This document shows, piece after piece, positions 1-7,063 of a DNA stretch of 18,124 bases (positions are counted from its first letter, which is position 1; each line of letters begins with the position of its first letter). Source of the DNA: SVMC01 sp045601345 (lineage in GTDB: Bacteria; Bacillota; Clostridia; Oscillospirales; Oscillospiraceae). A model generated the notes under the pieces. That model was not told the DNA's origin, made no database searches, and worked only from the letters and a program-made list of their open reading frames with translations. Location: positions 1 to 18,124 of the forward strand of contig JAZRZL010000001.1 in NCBI GenBank assembly GCA_045601345.1. The letters are read 5' to 3'. The translations under genes were made by a program, and so were the position numbers.

Positions 1-40
1 CATCCACCGTCCCCCTGTCACACTCCCCCTATCACATTGA
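1..40. repeat. End of a dispersed repeat, cut by the window edge
   Basis: The 18-bp segment at 6-23 matches 17 of 18 bases of the repeat end at 6630-6647 (ACCGTCCCC-YTGTCACAC). A second, related unit (CCCCCTATCACATTG) follows at 25-39. The stop codon of the HD gene (18-20) lies inside it. Only one end is visible, so the size of the element is unknown. Confidence 0.5.
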
Positions 41-578
41 GGGTTTCCTGCAAAATTGCTTCTCTTAAAGCCATGAGGCGGGGATCGTGGGTACAGTTTT
101 CCCAGCCGTAGGTTTTCTGAAGCTCGTATTCCAGCGGGATCCAGCTTGCGATGTTGGCCTCATTGTGCTGGATGAGTGCCTCCATGCGGTCAAGCGCTTT
201 GTAGAGTTTTGCTTCCGGGGTTTGGAGCGCCTCCATTTCGGCAAGGAGGGATGTCATTGTCCCGGACAAGGCGGGAGGCAGGGTGGAGAGCCATTGGCGG
301 TAAGCCTCCTTTTCTGCCTGAGAATCGGCCTCGGTTTTTTCAAAGGCGGGCTTATCGCCGGTGAAGGCCTCGCCCAGATCGTGAATGAGGCACATCTGCG
401 TGACCTTATCCATATCCAGCTCCGGGAAGCTCTCGCGCAGGAGCAAGGGCATGAGGGAAAGCCGCCAGCTATGCTCGGCCACACTCTCCCGCCGCCCGGA
501 AGAGGTATCGCAATGGCGCGTCACATTTTTCAGCCGCTCCACCTGATGCATGATCGAAAGAAATTCCTTTGACTCCAT
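18..578 (-). CDS. HD-domain phosphohydrolase, YfbR/HDDC2-like (5'-deoxynucleotidase type)
   Basis: A 186-aa soluble protein of the HD superfamily, close in pattern to YfbR/HDDC2 enzymes, which dephosphorylate deoxynucleoside 5'-monophosphates in the cytoplasm using a divalent metal. The metal-ligand pattern is complete: H36 in SVAEHSW, H66-D67 in LIHDLGEAFTGD (also E70 and D75), and D130 in KALDRMEA. Length is normal for the family. The ATG has a good RBS (GAGGTG, about 6 nt upstream) that overlaps the end of the upstream 794-aa gene, whose stop lies 3 nt before this start, so translation is probably coupled. The last residues (NVIGGV) and the stop codon fall in a GT/G-rich repeat, so the native C-terminus may have been replaced. 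Substrate is inferred from the family; other HD phosphohydrolases are possible. Confidence 0.85.
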   Translation of the reverse strand: MESKEFLSIMHQVERLKNVTRHCDTSSGRRESVAEHSWRLSLMPLLLRESFPELDMDKVTQMCLIHDLGEAFTGDKPAFEKTEADSQAEKEAYRQWLSTLPPALSGTMTSLLAEMEALQTPEAKLYKALDRMEALIQHNEANIASWIPLEYELQKTYGWENCTHDPRLMALREAILQETLNVIGGV

Positions 579-581
579 GGT

Positions 582-2966
582 TCACCTCGCATTATTTTCC
601 GTCCCTTTGGTGTCACGAGATAAAATGCTTTGACGCCATGTGTCAATGGCATTAATTGCATCGTGATAGAAGGCTTCTGTTGGGGAACAGCAGGAACGGA
701 ACATCCTACGAATGTCTCGCAGCTCCGTATCGCCTTTGTGAGAGATTCGCATTTTGTTATAACAATATTTGGCATAATATTCTAATTGCCGAATAACGTC
801 GATCGGATATTGCAGTTCGCCGGAATCCTCGCCGTTTTCAATGTCGTTCAGGATGATAAAAATTTCATCACGAATACGCTCCCATTGCGTATGCTGCCCA
901 TCAAACTTGTAGGAACATACTGTAGTTAAATCAATGCCCAATGCGCGCAGACAGGCATAAATTCGCACGGTGTAAAGAATGACCGTTTTTTCCGGATGTT
1001 CAGCGGCAGCTTTCAGGAAATGGCCAATATAATCCTTTGCCGATCGTGTCGGATTGTCACCCAAGCAATAGCCCAGACTATGCAGCATACAAATATCCGC
1101 ATAGACTTCGCTGAAAAGCTGATGAATTTCTTCCAGCGTTTCAGAAAAGATTTCAATACGGTATTCAAATTCCCTGTCATTTCGCCATACGATTTTGTTA
1201 TAATTCTTGTATTCCTTCGGTAAGGCCAACAAAAAATCCCGAACGAAGGTCGCATAACGCTCCTCATATTCCTGCACCGTTTCAACGCGGCAAAATGTAT
1301 CCACGACCCATTCTTCCACCTTATCATCCAACTGTATTAATGTGGAGGTTGTGTCATTTTTGGCTTTTTCTTTAATTCCTTTCATGATATAATCGACAAT
1401 TGGCTTGTCGATTGAATGAAAAACATTTTGTGCAAAAGCAATTGCTGCGGCACGGCAGAAAAAATCCCATCGGGTTTCACGCTGCCGAAAATAGACACCA
1501 ATATGGTGAGATATCTCATGCGTCAGTTCAGGCAAAAGCTGCTCTGGGTGGTAGAGATATTTCACAGGGAATTCCATCTGCACAAGGCCGGGTATCTCCT
1601 TAGAAGTAGGGAAGATCCTGACTGTGCGAACCTGATCGTCCAGACAGGGAATGGGCAAAAAGGTGAATTCAGCCTGCTTCCAGGGATCGGGTGTTATCAG
1701 CCAGGAGGAAATCTTTTGCAGAAAAGCAAGCGTATATTCCAGCATAAACACAGGAATGTCATAAATGGCGGGTCGAATTTCCGATTGGGCAGACAGCTGA
1801 TCCTCGCTGCGCAGAAGCTGCTCCATCAAGCTTGCACAGCGCTCAATAAATTTCTTAAACTTCTCATTATGGGCGTTTTCGGCAGAGATATATGCATCGG
1901 GATTTTGCATCAAATTCTGATAAAAGGTGCAAAGACCCGGTGCAACCAAATAAACGACCTCATCCATCATGGGGGTTCGGCTCATGCGAACCACGGCGTT
2001 GACAAGCTCCGAGGCGGTACTCAGCCAGTTTGGAATGGGTACAGAATGCTGTTCACAATATTCTATGAATTTCTTACGTTCTTCCATTAGCTGGCCACAA
2101 ATGGGTTCTGTTACAATGGCAGAACTAAAACTATCTAATTCATAACCCACGCGGGTTGTGGTTCGAATTGTTGGCCTTCCTTTTCCGCACTGTTCCCGCC
2201 ATTGCTTCACGACCTTGACAATATCCCGCGCACAGACATTCTCTCCGCGTATGAGGACATCATCCACGCCAGTCACGCAATACTTTTTTGATGTGTGCAG
2301 GGTCTCGAGTATCGCGCTGCAATAGTTCTCAAGCAATTGCTTGTCTTCCTGCCGGGAAGAGAACGACGGGCTGGAGAAGCGCAGAGAGAAAAAGGCAAGC
2401 AGGTCTCTGTCATCGTCGGGCAAGGCATCCTGATTTAAATATGTAGCAGAAATACCGAAATAGGTATAGGTTTTTCCAACAACATCCTGATTTTTTATGC
2501 GCAGGGCTACCTCTACCAGTTCGGAGAGGCAATTGCCCTGAAGCTCTACCAGCATATCGCTAAACTCCGAAGGCCGGTAAATGCGAACGTTTATATTTAA
2601 CTTTGAAACATATGTTGCCAATTTCTCGAACTGCTCGTTAATATTGGTGCTTTTTGCAAAGTGAATACGGACAAAGGCAACGTACCAGTTTTCCGTTGTT
2701 GGCGGATTCGAGTAGCTTTCTTCTAAGAACGCAAAAATCGGGTGATAAAATACATTTTCGGAGTTCTGCTTATGAATCTTTTCCTGTTCCTCATCCTGCC
2801 GCAGAAGAAAATGACCATCCCTCGGCAGAGGGTATTGATAGATTTCATCGACATGACCAAGAATAAGCCAATGGTCATTTTTTTCAGAGCATTTTGGAAT
2901 CCATGCGTCATGACCCGCAGATAATTGCCCCAACACTTTTTTTAATAAAATAACATATCCATTCAT
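582..2966 (-). CDS. Uncharacterised 794-aa protein with HExxH (metallopeptidase-like) motif and tandem ferredoxin/ACT-like domains
   Basis: I cannot place this protein in a named family. No signal peptide or TM helix is evident, so it is probably cytoplasmic. Residues about 93-173 and 189-277 each show a beta-alpha-beta-beta-alpha-beta pattern; the second contains YCVTGVDDVLIRG and ends TTTRVGYEL. This suggests two ferredoxin/ACT-like modules. A helical region follows, then HEISHH with HExxH at residues 483-487 (bases 1506-1520). Farther on, SEVYADI offers E620 and D624, resembling the third-ligand helix of gluzincin metallopeptidases. Protease activity is an inference. The start chosen is the ATG at 2966, which overlaps the stop of the upstream membrane-protein gene (ATGA) and has GGAAG about 10 nt upstream; an in-frame TTG at 2990 is less likely. 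The HD gene follows after 3 nt. Confidence 0.8.
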   Translation of the reverse strand: MNGYVILLKKVLGQLSAGHDAWIPKCSEKNDHWLILGHVDEIYQYPLPRDGHFLLRQDEEQEKIHKQNSENVFYHPIFAFLEESYSNPPTTENWYVAFVRIHFAKSTNINEQFEKLATYVSKLNINVRIYRPSEFSDMLVELQGNCLSELVEVALRIKNQDVVGKTYTYFGISATYLNQDALPDDDRDLLAFFSLRFSSPSFSSRQEDKQLLENYCSAILETLHTSKKYCVTGVDDVLIRGENVCARDIVKVVKQWREQCGKGRPTIRTTTRVGYELDSFSSAIVTEPICGQLMEERKKFIEYCEQHSVPIPNWLSTASELVNAVVRMSRTPMMDEVVYLVAPGLCTFYQNLMQNPDAYISAENAHNEKFKKFIERCASLMEQLLRSEDQLSAQSEIRPAIYDIPVFMLEYTLAFLQKISSWLITPDPWKQAEFTFLPIPCLDDQVRTVRIFPTSKEIPGLVQMEFPVKYLYHPEQLLPELTHEISHHIGVYFRQRETRWDFFCRAAAIAFAQNVFHSIDKPIVDYIMKGIKEKAKNDTTSTLIQLDDKVEEWVVDTFCRVETVQEYEERYATFVRDFLLALPKEYKNYNKIVWRNDREFEYRIEIFSETLEEIHQLFSEVYADICMLHSLGYCLGDNPTRSAKDYIGHFLKAAAEHPEKTVILYTVRIYACLRALGIDLTTVCSYKFDGQHTQWERIRDEIFIILNDIENGEDSGELQYPIDVIRQLEYYAKYCYNKMRISHKGDTELRDIRRMFRSCCSPTEAFYHDAINAIDTWRQSILSRDTKGTENNAR

Positions 2967-4144
2967 ACTGGTATTTCTTCCCTTGCACAATCAGATGACT
3001 GCATTTCTTGTGGCTCCGTAGCTGACGCATAAAGTGCGTGTTTTGTCAGATTTAGCGCGAGCGAGATTCGATCCTCCATTGTTTCGTCCGCTGTTTCGCC
3101 ATAGTTCTGTAAAATAATGCGTACAGTTGAGCGAATGATATCCATTTCTTTGTCGGAAGGACAGGTGGGCTGCGTCGTATAATTGGCGCTTGGCGGATAC
3201 TTTATTTTTCCATAGAAAAAGAGCGCCCAGCGCACGGCAAAATAAAGATAATACAATTCATTTGTGAGCGCCGAATGAGTTGGCTTCATGGCATCATCGA
3301 AGCGCCGAATGAGATCCAGACTATGTAAAAGCGGATCCTTCTTTTCGATTTTTTCCGCTTTCTGATTTTCCAGAAGAAACGCGGCGAATGCGGCACCGGG
3401 AGTCCTGCTGCAATCTTGCGGAAGCATTTTAAAGAATGCTTCTGCATACCGCACGATGTCATGATCCGGCATAGATCCCAGCGCTTTCTCCCATAGGATC
3501 ATCATTTGCGCAAGCTCAGGCTGAATATCTTCCGTGCATTTAGCAAGGCATTTCAGGAGGGTGTCCTTGTCCTGCTCGTTGGCATTGGCAAATTGGGTTG
3601 CAAGAGAAAAAATCGTATCCCACTTTTTTTCCTCTGGTTTATCCGATGCGGCACGGTTCATTGCCTCGACCCAGAGCGCAGGTGCCCACGCTTTTCTAGT
3701 TTGCTCATTAAGAACAATGTGCTGCAAAACACGCCACTGATAGTACAGCCCGGAAAGTACAGCAATCAGCGATGCCCATGCACATTCACATAGCTCTGCC
3801 GAGGCAGCAGCGATAGAAAACAGCGTGGCGATAATTTGAAATACGGACATACACGTATAGTGCTTGTACTGTTTTTTAATGTATGCACCATATGGCAGAC
3901 CATAGGAGAGCTTATCCCATTTGTTATAGATCCAGCCAACAATAAAGGAGCACAGCCCGATCAATTTTATAACTTCATAAGCTGCCTTTGCGGTGGTGAG
4001 GGAGGAATACCAGCAGCCACCGATCGACATCCAAATATTTTTTCCAAATATTTCTTCGCACATCCATGAAAGAACCGCATATCCCAAGAAGACGAAAAAT
4101 AGGCTACAGGGAACAAGCCCGCGCTTGGAATTTTCTCTATCCAT
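2963..4144 (-). CDS. Uncharacterised membrane protein, four N-terminal TM helices and a helical cytosolic domain
   Basis: A 393-aa protein I do not recognise. Hydrophobic segments at about 11-29, 55-73, 97-116 and 119-135 predict four TM helices in two hairpins. Between TM2 and TM3 lies a basic, Tyr-rich loop (KKQYKHY). Residues 145-393 are soluble and largely alpha-helical, with a Pro/Thr-rich break near 322-335. No catalytic motif is visible. The stop overlaps the start of the 794-aa HExxH gene (ATGA at 2966-2963), so the two are made together and the membrane protein may anchor or sense for the partner. The RBS is only fair (AAGGG about 11 nt before the ATG). A strong terminator ends 28 nt upstream and I see no clear promoter between, so how it is transcribed is unclear. 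Confidence 0.75.
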   Translation of the reverse strand: MDRENSKRGLVPCSLFFVFLGYAVLSWMCEEIFGKNIWMSIGGCWYSSLTTAKAAYEVIKLIGLCSFIVGWIYNKWDKLSYGLPYGAYIKKQYKHYTCMSVFQIIATLFSIAAASAELCECAWASLIAVLSGLYYQWRVLQHIVLNEQTRKAWAPALWVEAMNRAASDKPEEKKWDTIFSLATQFANANEQDKDTLLKCLAKCTEDIQPELAQMMILWEKALGSMPDHDIVRYAEAFFKMLPQDCSRTPGAAFAAFLLENQKAEKIEKKDPLLHSLDLIRRFDDAMKPTHSALTNELYYLYFAVRWALFFYGKIKYPPSANYTTQPTCPSDKEMDIIRSTVRIILQNYGETADETMEDRISLALNLTKHALYASATEPQEMQSSDCAREEIPV

Positions 4145-4172
4145 CCTAACAGTTTCCCTTGCTCAAGAATCT

Positions 4173-4219
4173 AAAAAGCCATTGCAATGCCAAATATTTC
4201 CATGGCATCACAATGGCTT
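4173..4219 (-). terminator. Intrinsic terminator of the small-ORF unit
   Basis: On the minus strand 4219-4203 pairs with 4192-4176 over 17 bp, 15 Watson-Crick and two G-U pairs in RNA, around a 10-nt loop. Five T in a row (4177-4173, the first two in the stem) follow. The plus-strand direction has no T-run, so it acts on the minus strand. It lies about 48 nt past the stop of the 64-codon ORF and just before the four-TM gene. Confidence 0.85.
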
Positions 4220-4266
4220 CATAAGTGACGCAGAATGCCTGTAGACATAGCGGCCACAATTACGTT

Positions 4267-4461
4267 TTATTTAGAGGAGTAAAGCTTACCGGTTACCTTT
4301 TCTCCGCGCTGCGAGGAACGGCGGGAAAAAAGATCCGCATTCGCAAAATATTGTGAGCAATCTTCGTTATCCGATCTTCTGTGATATACAGCAGCAGATT
4401 TGCGTGTATCAACACCGTCAATGTTGCATCCCTGTGCATATAAAATGGTTGAATATCTCAT
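4267..4461 (-). CDS. Small hypothetical protein, 64 aa, in its own transcription unit
   Basis: The product resembles nothing I know. It is hydrophilic, rich in Ser, Arg and Asp, with two Cys (residues 12 and 35) and no TM segment or signal peptide. The case for a real gene rests on context: GTGAGG sits 7 nt before the ATG, a near-consensus promoter lies at 4575-4544, and a strong intrinsic terminator begins 48 nt past the stop. The leader between promoter and RBS contains a hairpin with a T-run that could stop transcription before the ORF. It could be a regulated small protein, a toxin or peptide, or a chance ORF in a small-RNA locus. Confidence 0.5.
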   Translation of the reverse strand: MRYSTILYAQGCNIDGVDTRKSAAVYHRRSDNEDCSQYFANADLFSRRSSQRGEKVTGKLYSSK

Positions 4462-4482
4462 AACGTTGCCTCACTTTATGCG

Positions 4483-4544
4483 AAAAAAATGCGCGTATAG
4501 GAGGAATCAACCAACTGCGTGATCCAAAACACCCTATACGCACA
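4483..4544 (-). terminator. Leader hairpin with T-run: candidate attenuator or small-RNA terminator
   Basis: On the minus strand 4544-4533 pairs with 4501-4490 over 12 bp (11 Watson-Crick plus one G-U). Inside the 31-nt loop a second helix is possible, 4525-4520 with 4509-4504. Seven T follow directly at 4489-4483. The structure begins at about the predicted transcription start and ends some 20 nt before the RBS of the 64-codon ORF. It could be an attenuator, a small riboswitch-like leader, or the terminator of a roughly 60-nt RNA. I recognise no known riboswitch consensus. An alternative role is stopping transcripts arriving from upstream genes. Confidence 0.7.
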
Positions 4545-4575
4545 TTATATTATCACATATCACAACTGTTGTCAA
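4544..4575 (-). promoter_or_regulatory. Sigma-A-type promoter for the small unit
   Basis: A perfect -35 box TTGACA lies at 4575-4570. The -10 region reads TGATAATATAAT: GATAAT at 4554-4549 (15-nt spacer, preceded by TGT as in an extended -10), TAATAT at 4552-4547 (17-nt spacer) or TATAAT at 4549-4544 (20-nt spacer). Which hexamer is used cannot be settled here. The first two would start RNA near 4540, at the base of the leader hairpin. Confidence 0.7.
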
Positions 4576-4589
4576 TAAGGCAAAACATT

Positions 4590-4796
4590 TTTTTGAAAAA
4601 TTTATATTCGTTCTTTTGGTGAAACAAGGCATATTGTGATAGATAGGTCGAATGCAAATACAGAAATCATTGGACACGCCCAAAATAGCAGTTTTTTGTG
4701 ATTTTGGCGATTTTGCCATCTCAGGCAAAGTACCAGTGGCGGCAGAAATGAATAAACTGAATAAAAAATGGCAGAGCGCAGCGAGAGGGGCTATAA
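4590..4796. other. Intergenic spacer without a convincing gene; possible repeat relic
   Basis: Together with the promoter and leader this makes a 335-base stretch without a gene. A 60-codon plus-strand frame crosses it (4652-4834) but runs into the 3' end of the opposite gene and has no RBS. The part at 4720-4796 (minus strand, around CGCTGCGCTCTGCC and the T-run beyond) has the look of degenerate spacer repeats in Oscillospiraceae. There is no second copy in the window to prove that. I see no clear terminator for the upstream gene. Confidence 0.3.
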
Positions 4797-5429
4797 TTAA
4801 CATTCTAAAAAATGGTTGTCCAAAATTCTGGTAAAATCCATTTGTGTGGAAGTTCCTGCCGAATAGGCTTCGAAGCCGGAAATGGTGAGCGTGTGGTTTG
4901 TCAGGTTTGCGTCTGTAATGACAAGGCGCGGGCACTGGTTTGGGTTGACAGCTTCCTTGTCATAGGATGTTGCGATACGCAAGCGGGCAATATCTACGGT
5001 GCAAACGTTGCCGCCAATGGAATCTGCCAAAAGGTATTGGTCGTTTAACAAAAATGCATTGTCTATGGTGGCACTTTTCAGCGTATCCAGAACCCGACCG
5101 GATGAGAGACCGAGCTTTAGAAGGGAAGTACCCGGATTTACGGCGATAACAAATGCAGGGAGGATAAGGAGCTTTGTAATTCTTGTTGTACGATAGCGCC
5201 ATAAGATGCTTGCATTTTCTAAATCATATGCAGTTAAGCCATTTTCCAAGCTGCTGACAAACAAAATACGGCCATCTTTTGAGAGCGGCAGACCATATTG
5301 CAATGCGCCGGGAATGGGGATCGACTTTCGGCTGCCGTCCGTGTATCGGATTTCGCACAAACCGATGGAATAGAGCAGAATCTGGTCAATCTTTGAATTA
5401 TGGTATTTTTGGGAATACACAGGCTGCAT
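4797..5429 (-). CDS. Short beta-propeller-like (PQQ/WD40-type) hypothetical protein
   Basis: A 210-aa protein with repeat units resembling blades of PQQ-type or WD40-like propellers. The clearest is residues 61-81, ENGLTAYDLENASILWRY, where A-Y/W-D-L followed by ILW is typical. Weaker copies lie at about 103-119 (LKLGLSSGRVLDTL) and 141-157 (NVCTVDIARLRIATSYD). Three or four blades are too few for a closed propeller, so it is a fragment, an oligomer or a diverged fold. No signal peptide is seen. The RBS (AAGGAAG, about 9 nt) and a 22-nt gap put it in an operon behind the AEC transporter. Function unknown. Confidence 0.65.
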   Translation of the reverse strand: MQPVYSQKYHNSKIDQILLYSIGLCEIRYTDGSRKSIPIPGALQYGLPLSKDGRILFVSSLENGLTAYDLENASILWRYRTTRITKLLILPAFVIAVNPGTSLLKLGLSSGRVLDTLKSATIDNAFLLNDQYLLADSIGGNVCTVDIARLRIATSYDKEAVNPNQCPRLVITDANLTNHTLTISGFEAYSAGTSTQMDFTRILDNHFLEC

Positions 5430-5451
5430 TTCTTGAGCTTCCTTCCTGTTA

Positions 5452-6384
5452 TCAGAATAGAATGGACATCAGCAGGGGTACGGCGGGGATGGAGAGCAGG
5501 GTAGAGAGGAAGATGCCGGAGGCGGCGGTGTCGGCCGGGCCATTGTAGCGGGCGCAGAAGAGGCTGGTCATGGCACCCACGGGCATGGCGGCCATGATGA
5601 CGCAAATGCCCAGAATCAGCTCATTTTTGACAAAGGGGGAGAGCAAAAAATAGGCTGCCAGAGGAAGAAGAACCTGTTTGCTAATGGCAAGGAGATACAG
5701 CCGTACATTGGTAAAGACCTTTTTGAGCGGCACCTGTGCCAAGCCGATGCCGGTGATGAGCATACACAGGGGGCTGGTAATGCCGTTGACCATGCCCAAG
5801 GCCTGCGTCAGGAGCTGTCCGGGTAGGGAAGCGTTAATCCATTCCTGCGCAGAAAAAAGATAAATCAGGTACGCAAGCAGCGCGGCAATGACCACGGGCT
5901 GGAGAATATCGTGGAAACGAAATCTGCTGCTTTTGGTAAACTGCCGGATGCCATAGGTAAACAGGCACAGCTGGAAGAAAAGATTGAAAATCGCGGCATA
6001 AAAAACCGCACCTTGCCCGTAAATAGCGCGTACCACCGGGAAACCCATAAAGCCAATGTTGGAAAAAACGGTCATAAACCGATAGATTCCGGCTTCCTCA
6101 GGGGCAACCTGCAGGAGCTTAGGCACAAAAAAGGCCAAACCCATCAGCACCAGATAGAATAGCAGCGCAATGCCCGTAAGCTGGAGCAGTTCGGGAATGC
6201 CGAGCATGGCCTGTCCGGACAGAACGCTGTAAAGAATGGTACAGGGGTTTGTAATATAGAGCACCAGATTGGAAAGATGGCGGCTGGATTCGGGGGTCAG
6301 CACCTTAGCCTTTGCCGCAGTGAAGCCCACGGCCATCAGGGCAAAGAGCAGAAGCATTTGGTTAAAAATTTGAGCGGTATCCAC
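5452..6384 (-). CDS. AEC (auxin efflux carrier) family transporter
   Basis: A 310-aa, strongly hydrophobic protein of the AEC family, whose bacterial members are integral-membrane transporters of carboxylates such as malate or of other small anions. Family marks are an N-terminal helix pair, NPC at 47-49 in the broken helix of the first half, FSNIGFMGFPV at 107-117, and a second half ending in an MAAMPVGAMTSLF-type segment. Eight to ten TM helices are likely and the length is normal. The start is GTG (6384-6382), preceded by AAAGGAG about 6 nt upstream; no nearby ATG has a comparable RBS. The gene upstream is separated by a repeat element, so its promoter is not obvious. Substrate cannot be told from sequence. 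Confidence 0.9.
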   Translation of the reverse strand: MDTAQIFNQMLLLFALMAVGFTAAKAKVLTPESSRHLSNLVLYITNPCTILYSVLSGQAMLGIPELLQLTGIALLFYLVLMGLAFFVPKLLQVAPEEAGIYRFMTVFSNIGFMGFPVVRAIYGQGAVFYAAIFNLFFQLCLFTYGIRQFTKSSRFRFHDILQPVVIAALLAYLIYLFSAQEWINASLPGQLLTQALGMVNGITSPLCMLITGIGLAQVPLKKVFTNVRLYLLAISKQVLLPLAAYFLLSPFVKNELILGICVIMAAMPVGAMTSLFCARYNGPADTAASGIFLSTLLSIPAVPLLMSILF

Positions 6385-6399
6385 GGTTTTCTCCTTTTT

Positions 6400-6647
6400 T
6401 GTGACAAGGGGTTCAATAGCGTTAAGTTAACAGCCCTTGCCTTCCCCTTTGGGGAAGGTGCCGCCCGCAGGCGGCGGATGAGGTTGGCCTCCTAAGATGG
6501 AGCGCTTCCTATGTTAGGAAGGTTTTCGGTTTTGGCAGTGCGTCCAATGACCTCATCAGTCTCGCTTCGCTCGCCAGCTTCCCCAGAGGGGAAGCCTTAG
6601 CGCGGGCTATAGTGTGACAAGACAGGAGAACCGTCCCCTTGTCACAC
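6400..6647. repeat. MITE-like dispersed element, about 250 bp
   Basis: It fills the gap between the zinc-ribbon gene and the AEC gene. Perfect 12-bp inverted ends TGTGACAAGGGG lie at 6400-6411 and 6635-6646. Inside are palindromes CTTCCCC-TTT-GGGGAAG (6441-6457) and GCTTCCCC-AGA-GGGGAAGC (near 6580), a GC-rich palindrome near 6460-6478, and outer arms GATGAGG/CCTCATC. The right end also forms a 10-bp hairpin (6612-6621 with 6638-6647). Bases 6412-6457 match 9120-9165 (opposite strand) at 42 of 46 positions. It encodes nothing, so it would be non-autonomous. Confidence 0.75.
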
Positions 6648-6649
6648 AT

Positions 6650-7063
6650 TTAGGGATTCAGGCCAGTATAATATTTGGCAATGGTTTCCTGCGCTTCGGT
6701 CAGTATATCACGCTGGGTATCAATGGTGAGGTTGGCTTGCTCCAGTGCGTTCTGCGCCTCTTGGATGGCGACCTCCTGCGATTTAATGAGGGTATTCTGG
6801 GAGGAAAGACGGGCATTTTGTGCCAGAAGTGTATGGATGGCGTAGCCGAGCAAGGAGACCGTAAGCAAGCAAATCAGCACCAGAAAAATGATCCGGCGCT
6901 TTTGCCGTCCGATACGCTTTTGGAGCGAGGAAATCTGCTTTTGCAGCTGTTCTTCCTGGGTCAGCGCGGCATTAGGGTCATGCAGCCGCTTCTTCGGGGT
7001 GCGGCATTCGGGGCACAGCAGGATTTGATCCGATACTGTGCGGCCACAGCGCAGGCAGGTCAT
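6650..7063 (-). CDS. Zinc-ribbon, single-TM, coiled-coil protein
   Basis: A 137-aa protein with a zinc ribbon at the extreme N-terminus (CLRC at 3-6 and CPEC at 17-20), a basic stretch (about 47-57), one TM helix at about 58-79, and a Gln/Ala-rich coiled coil from about 83 to 130. The positive-inside rule puts the zinc ribbon in the cytoplasm and the coiled coil outside. The start overlaps the stop of the HAD gene (ATGA, 7063-7060). The role is unknown; small zinc-ribbon membrane proteins often accompany envelope genes, and here it travels with an XpaC-type membrane protein. The stop lies 2 nt from the end of the repeat element. Confidence 0.8.
   Translation of the reverse strand: MTCLRCGRTVSDQILLCPECRTPKKRLHDPNAALTQEEQLQKQISSLQKRIGRQKRRIIFLVLICLLTVSLLGYAIHTLLAQNARLSSQNTLIKSQEVAIQEAQNALEQANLTIDTQRDILTEAQETIAKYYTGLNP

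Noticed and set aside
2967..2990. Upstream TTG start for the 794-aa HExxH protein
   Set aside because: The ATG at 2966 overlaps the upstream stop (ATGA) and has a correctly placed RBS; the TTG has neither advantage.
4652..4834. 60-codon plus-strand frame in the spacer
   Set aside because: No RBS or promoter, and it ends inside the opposite gene; kept only as part of the possible repeat relic.
4534..4935. 133-codon minus-strand frame across the end of the propeller-like gene and the spacer
   Set aside because: It overlaps the 3' end of a better-supported gene in another frame, has no RBS, and runs through the promoter of the small unit.
6412..6600. CRISPR-like or tandem array of palindromes
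   Set aside because: The palindromes are nested and differ from each other, spacing is irregular, and there are no cas genes; it fits a dispersed element instead.
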